58,286 bases of DNA, taken from the NCBI GenBank assembly GCA_010909165.1, contig VJWM01000331.1:1-58286 (forward strand). The letters run 5' to 3'. The notes beneath the pieces are model-generated. The model saw only the letters and a list, made by a program, of their open reading frames with translations. It did not search any database and was not told the DNA's origin. Below, piece after piece: positions 57,550-58,286 of this stretch. This DNA comes from Anthoceros angustus (Eukaryota; Streptophyta; Anthocerotopsida; Anthocerotales; Anthocerotaceae). Numbering within the stretch: the stretch's first letter is position 1; each line of letters begins with the position of its first letter. The position numbers and the translations under genes were made by a program.

Positions 57550-58286
57550 TCAGGCTAGGGTCCCCTGTGGCCGTCCCTGCCCCTTCTTCCCTCCGAGCCT
57601 GTGGGTCCGCCTATTTGCAGGGCGCCGAGAGGCCTCACCGCTCAGGAGCTCGGGGTAATAGGCAAAGTCCGAATCCACTTGCCGGATTGCTCTTCCACGT
57701 GCGCCGAGCACCGATACTCCTTCGCCATAGGTGCTCCGGAGCCGAGCCTGTCTCGCTTGTTGCTCCACCTCCCCGCCAAGTTTGATAGCCGAGCCGGGCC
57801 GCCGCGAGGCGCTGTCGCCTTGGCCACCTCCCGCAGCCGCATGTTCCACCCGCTCCAACTCCTCCGCCTGCTCACGCGCCTGCCCGCCATAGCGCAGCTC
57901 CCTTCCGATTTCACCGACCAGCCTTCTTGTCCGCCTTTTGTCCATTCCGCCGTTAACCCGCCATCTCCCGCCTCCATGGCCGGGCAACATCGCTGGATCG
58001 GGGCTTCGCCTGTGCCTTCTCCATCTCGACGCCCCGCCTCCCTGCTCCATCGCCATCGACCCGCCAACAGAGAGCCGGAGCCGCTTTATTTCCTGCTGCT
58101 CGCGACCATGTCCCGCAGACTACCATTCCTCTCAGATAGTTTGAGTCAGAGCCCAAAGTCTCCTTGCGGTCCTCCATCTCCCGCTGCCGCTCCACCTCCC
58201 GAGCCGAGTCCGAGGTCCTCCATCTCCTCGCGAACTTTGGCCCCGGCCGTCTGCTCCGCCCGCCACCTCGCCCATCTTCGTGCAGC
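57550..58286 (-). pseudogene. coiled-coil-like minus-strand coding remnant, window edge
   Basis: Minus-strand frames read VEMEKAQAKPRS (58090), MEDRKETLGSDSNYL (58175), GGQAREQAEELERVEHAAAG (57900-57840) and QARLRSTYGEGVSVLG (57740). They are charged, Ala/Glu/Arg-rich and heptad-like, comparable in character to the LTR-encoded coiled-coil protein of gypsy-1 but without clear sequence identity. The region continues past the window. It could be retroelement gag or an accessory ORF. Confidence 0.35.

Overview
This is nuclear DNA from a land plant, most likely a flowering plant with a large, repeat-rich genome. The evidence is one multi-exon neprosin-type gene with short introns, a Ty1/copia element, Ty3/gypsy elements with tRNA-Asp-like primer sites, a CACTA (En/Spm) element starting CACTACAAGAAA, and a degenerate plant-telomere-like TTTAGGG tract. 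No bacterial operons, CRISPR arrays, rRNA or tRNA genes were seen. Nearly all other coding potential is broken transposon sequence. The window reads like a consensus of noisy long reads: copies of the same repeat differ mainly by 1-10 base indels, often at CAG/CTG/CGG sites, so many frameshifts may be technical.

Layout. 1-6348: minus-strand Ty3/gypsy element (gag, primer site, 5' LTR), cut by the window start. 6349-8310: fragment of a repeat called X here (copy A). 8441-8614: foldback MITE with a telomere-like loop. 9344-11347: the only apparently intact host gene, a seven-exon neprosin-family secreted protein of 398 residues. 12166-18559: complete minus-strand Ty1/copia element with 207-209 bp LTRs that begin TATG and end CATA, flanked by the 5-bp duplication ATATG. 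18560-20400: LTR-like and unassigned repeat. About 20500-27855: X copy 1, cut by the CACTA terminus at 27856. 27856-34305: CACTA-related DNA with a minus-strand TNP2-like transposase, lacking its other end. 34306-54535: X copy 2, split by a Ty3/gypsy element at 35096-49515 with 5.2-kb LTRs, a degenerate gag and an integrase but no recognisable reverse transcriptase. 54536-56336: a further truncated LTR of that family. 56337-58286: GC-rich LTR and coding-like DNA of another minus-strand retroelement.

The most interesting object is X. Both long copies show a minus-strand gene of unknown type and a plus-strand gene that diverge from a shared spacer. The plus-strand product carries the motifs SIDGMDQ, QLDNT and HDQIDQMF, typical of a family I recall as DUF7869. 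Their spaced acidic residues resemble an RNase-H-like DDE transposase core. X may therefore be a two-gene DNA transposon that is poorly described or undescribed. A second notable point is that the 5.2-kb gypsy LTRs carry their own coding cassette, with a coiled-coil protein and palindrome-encoded repeats, upstream of the probable genomic promoter; it is therefore a U3-located accessory gene.
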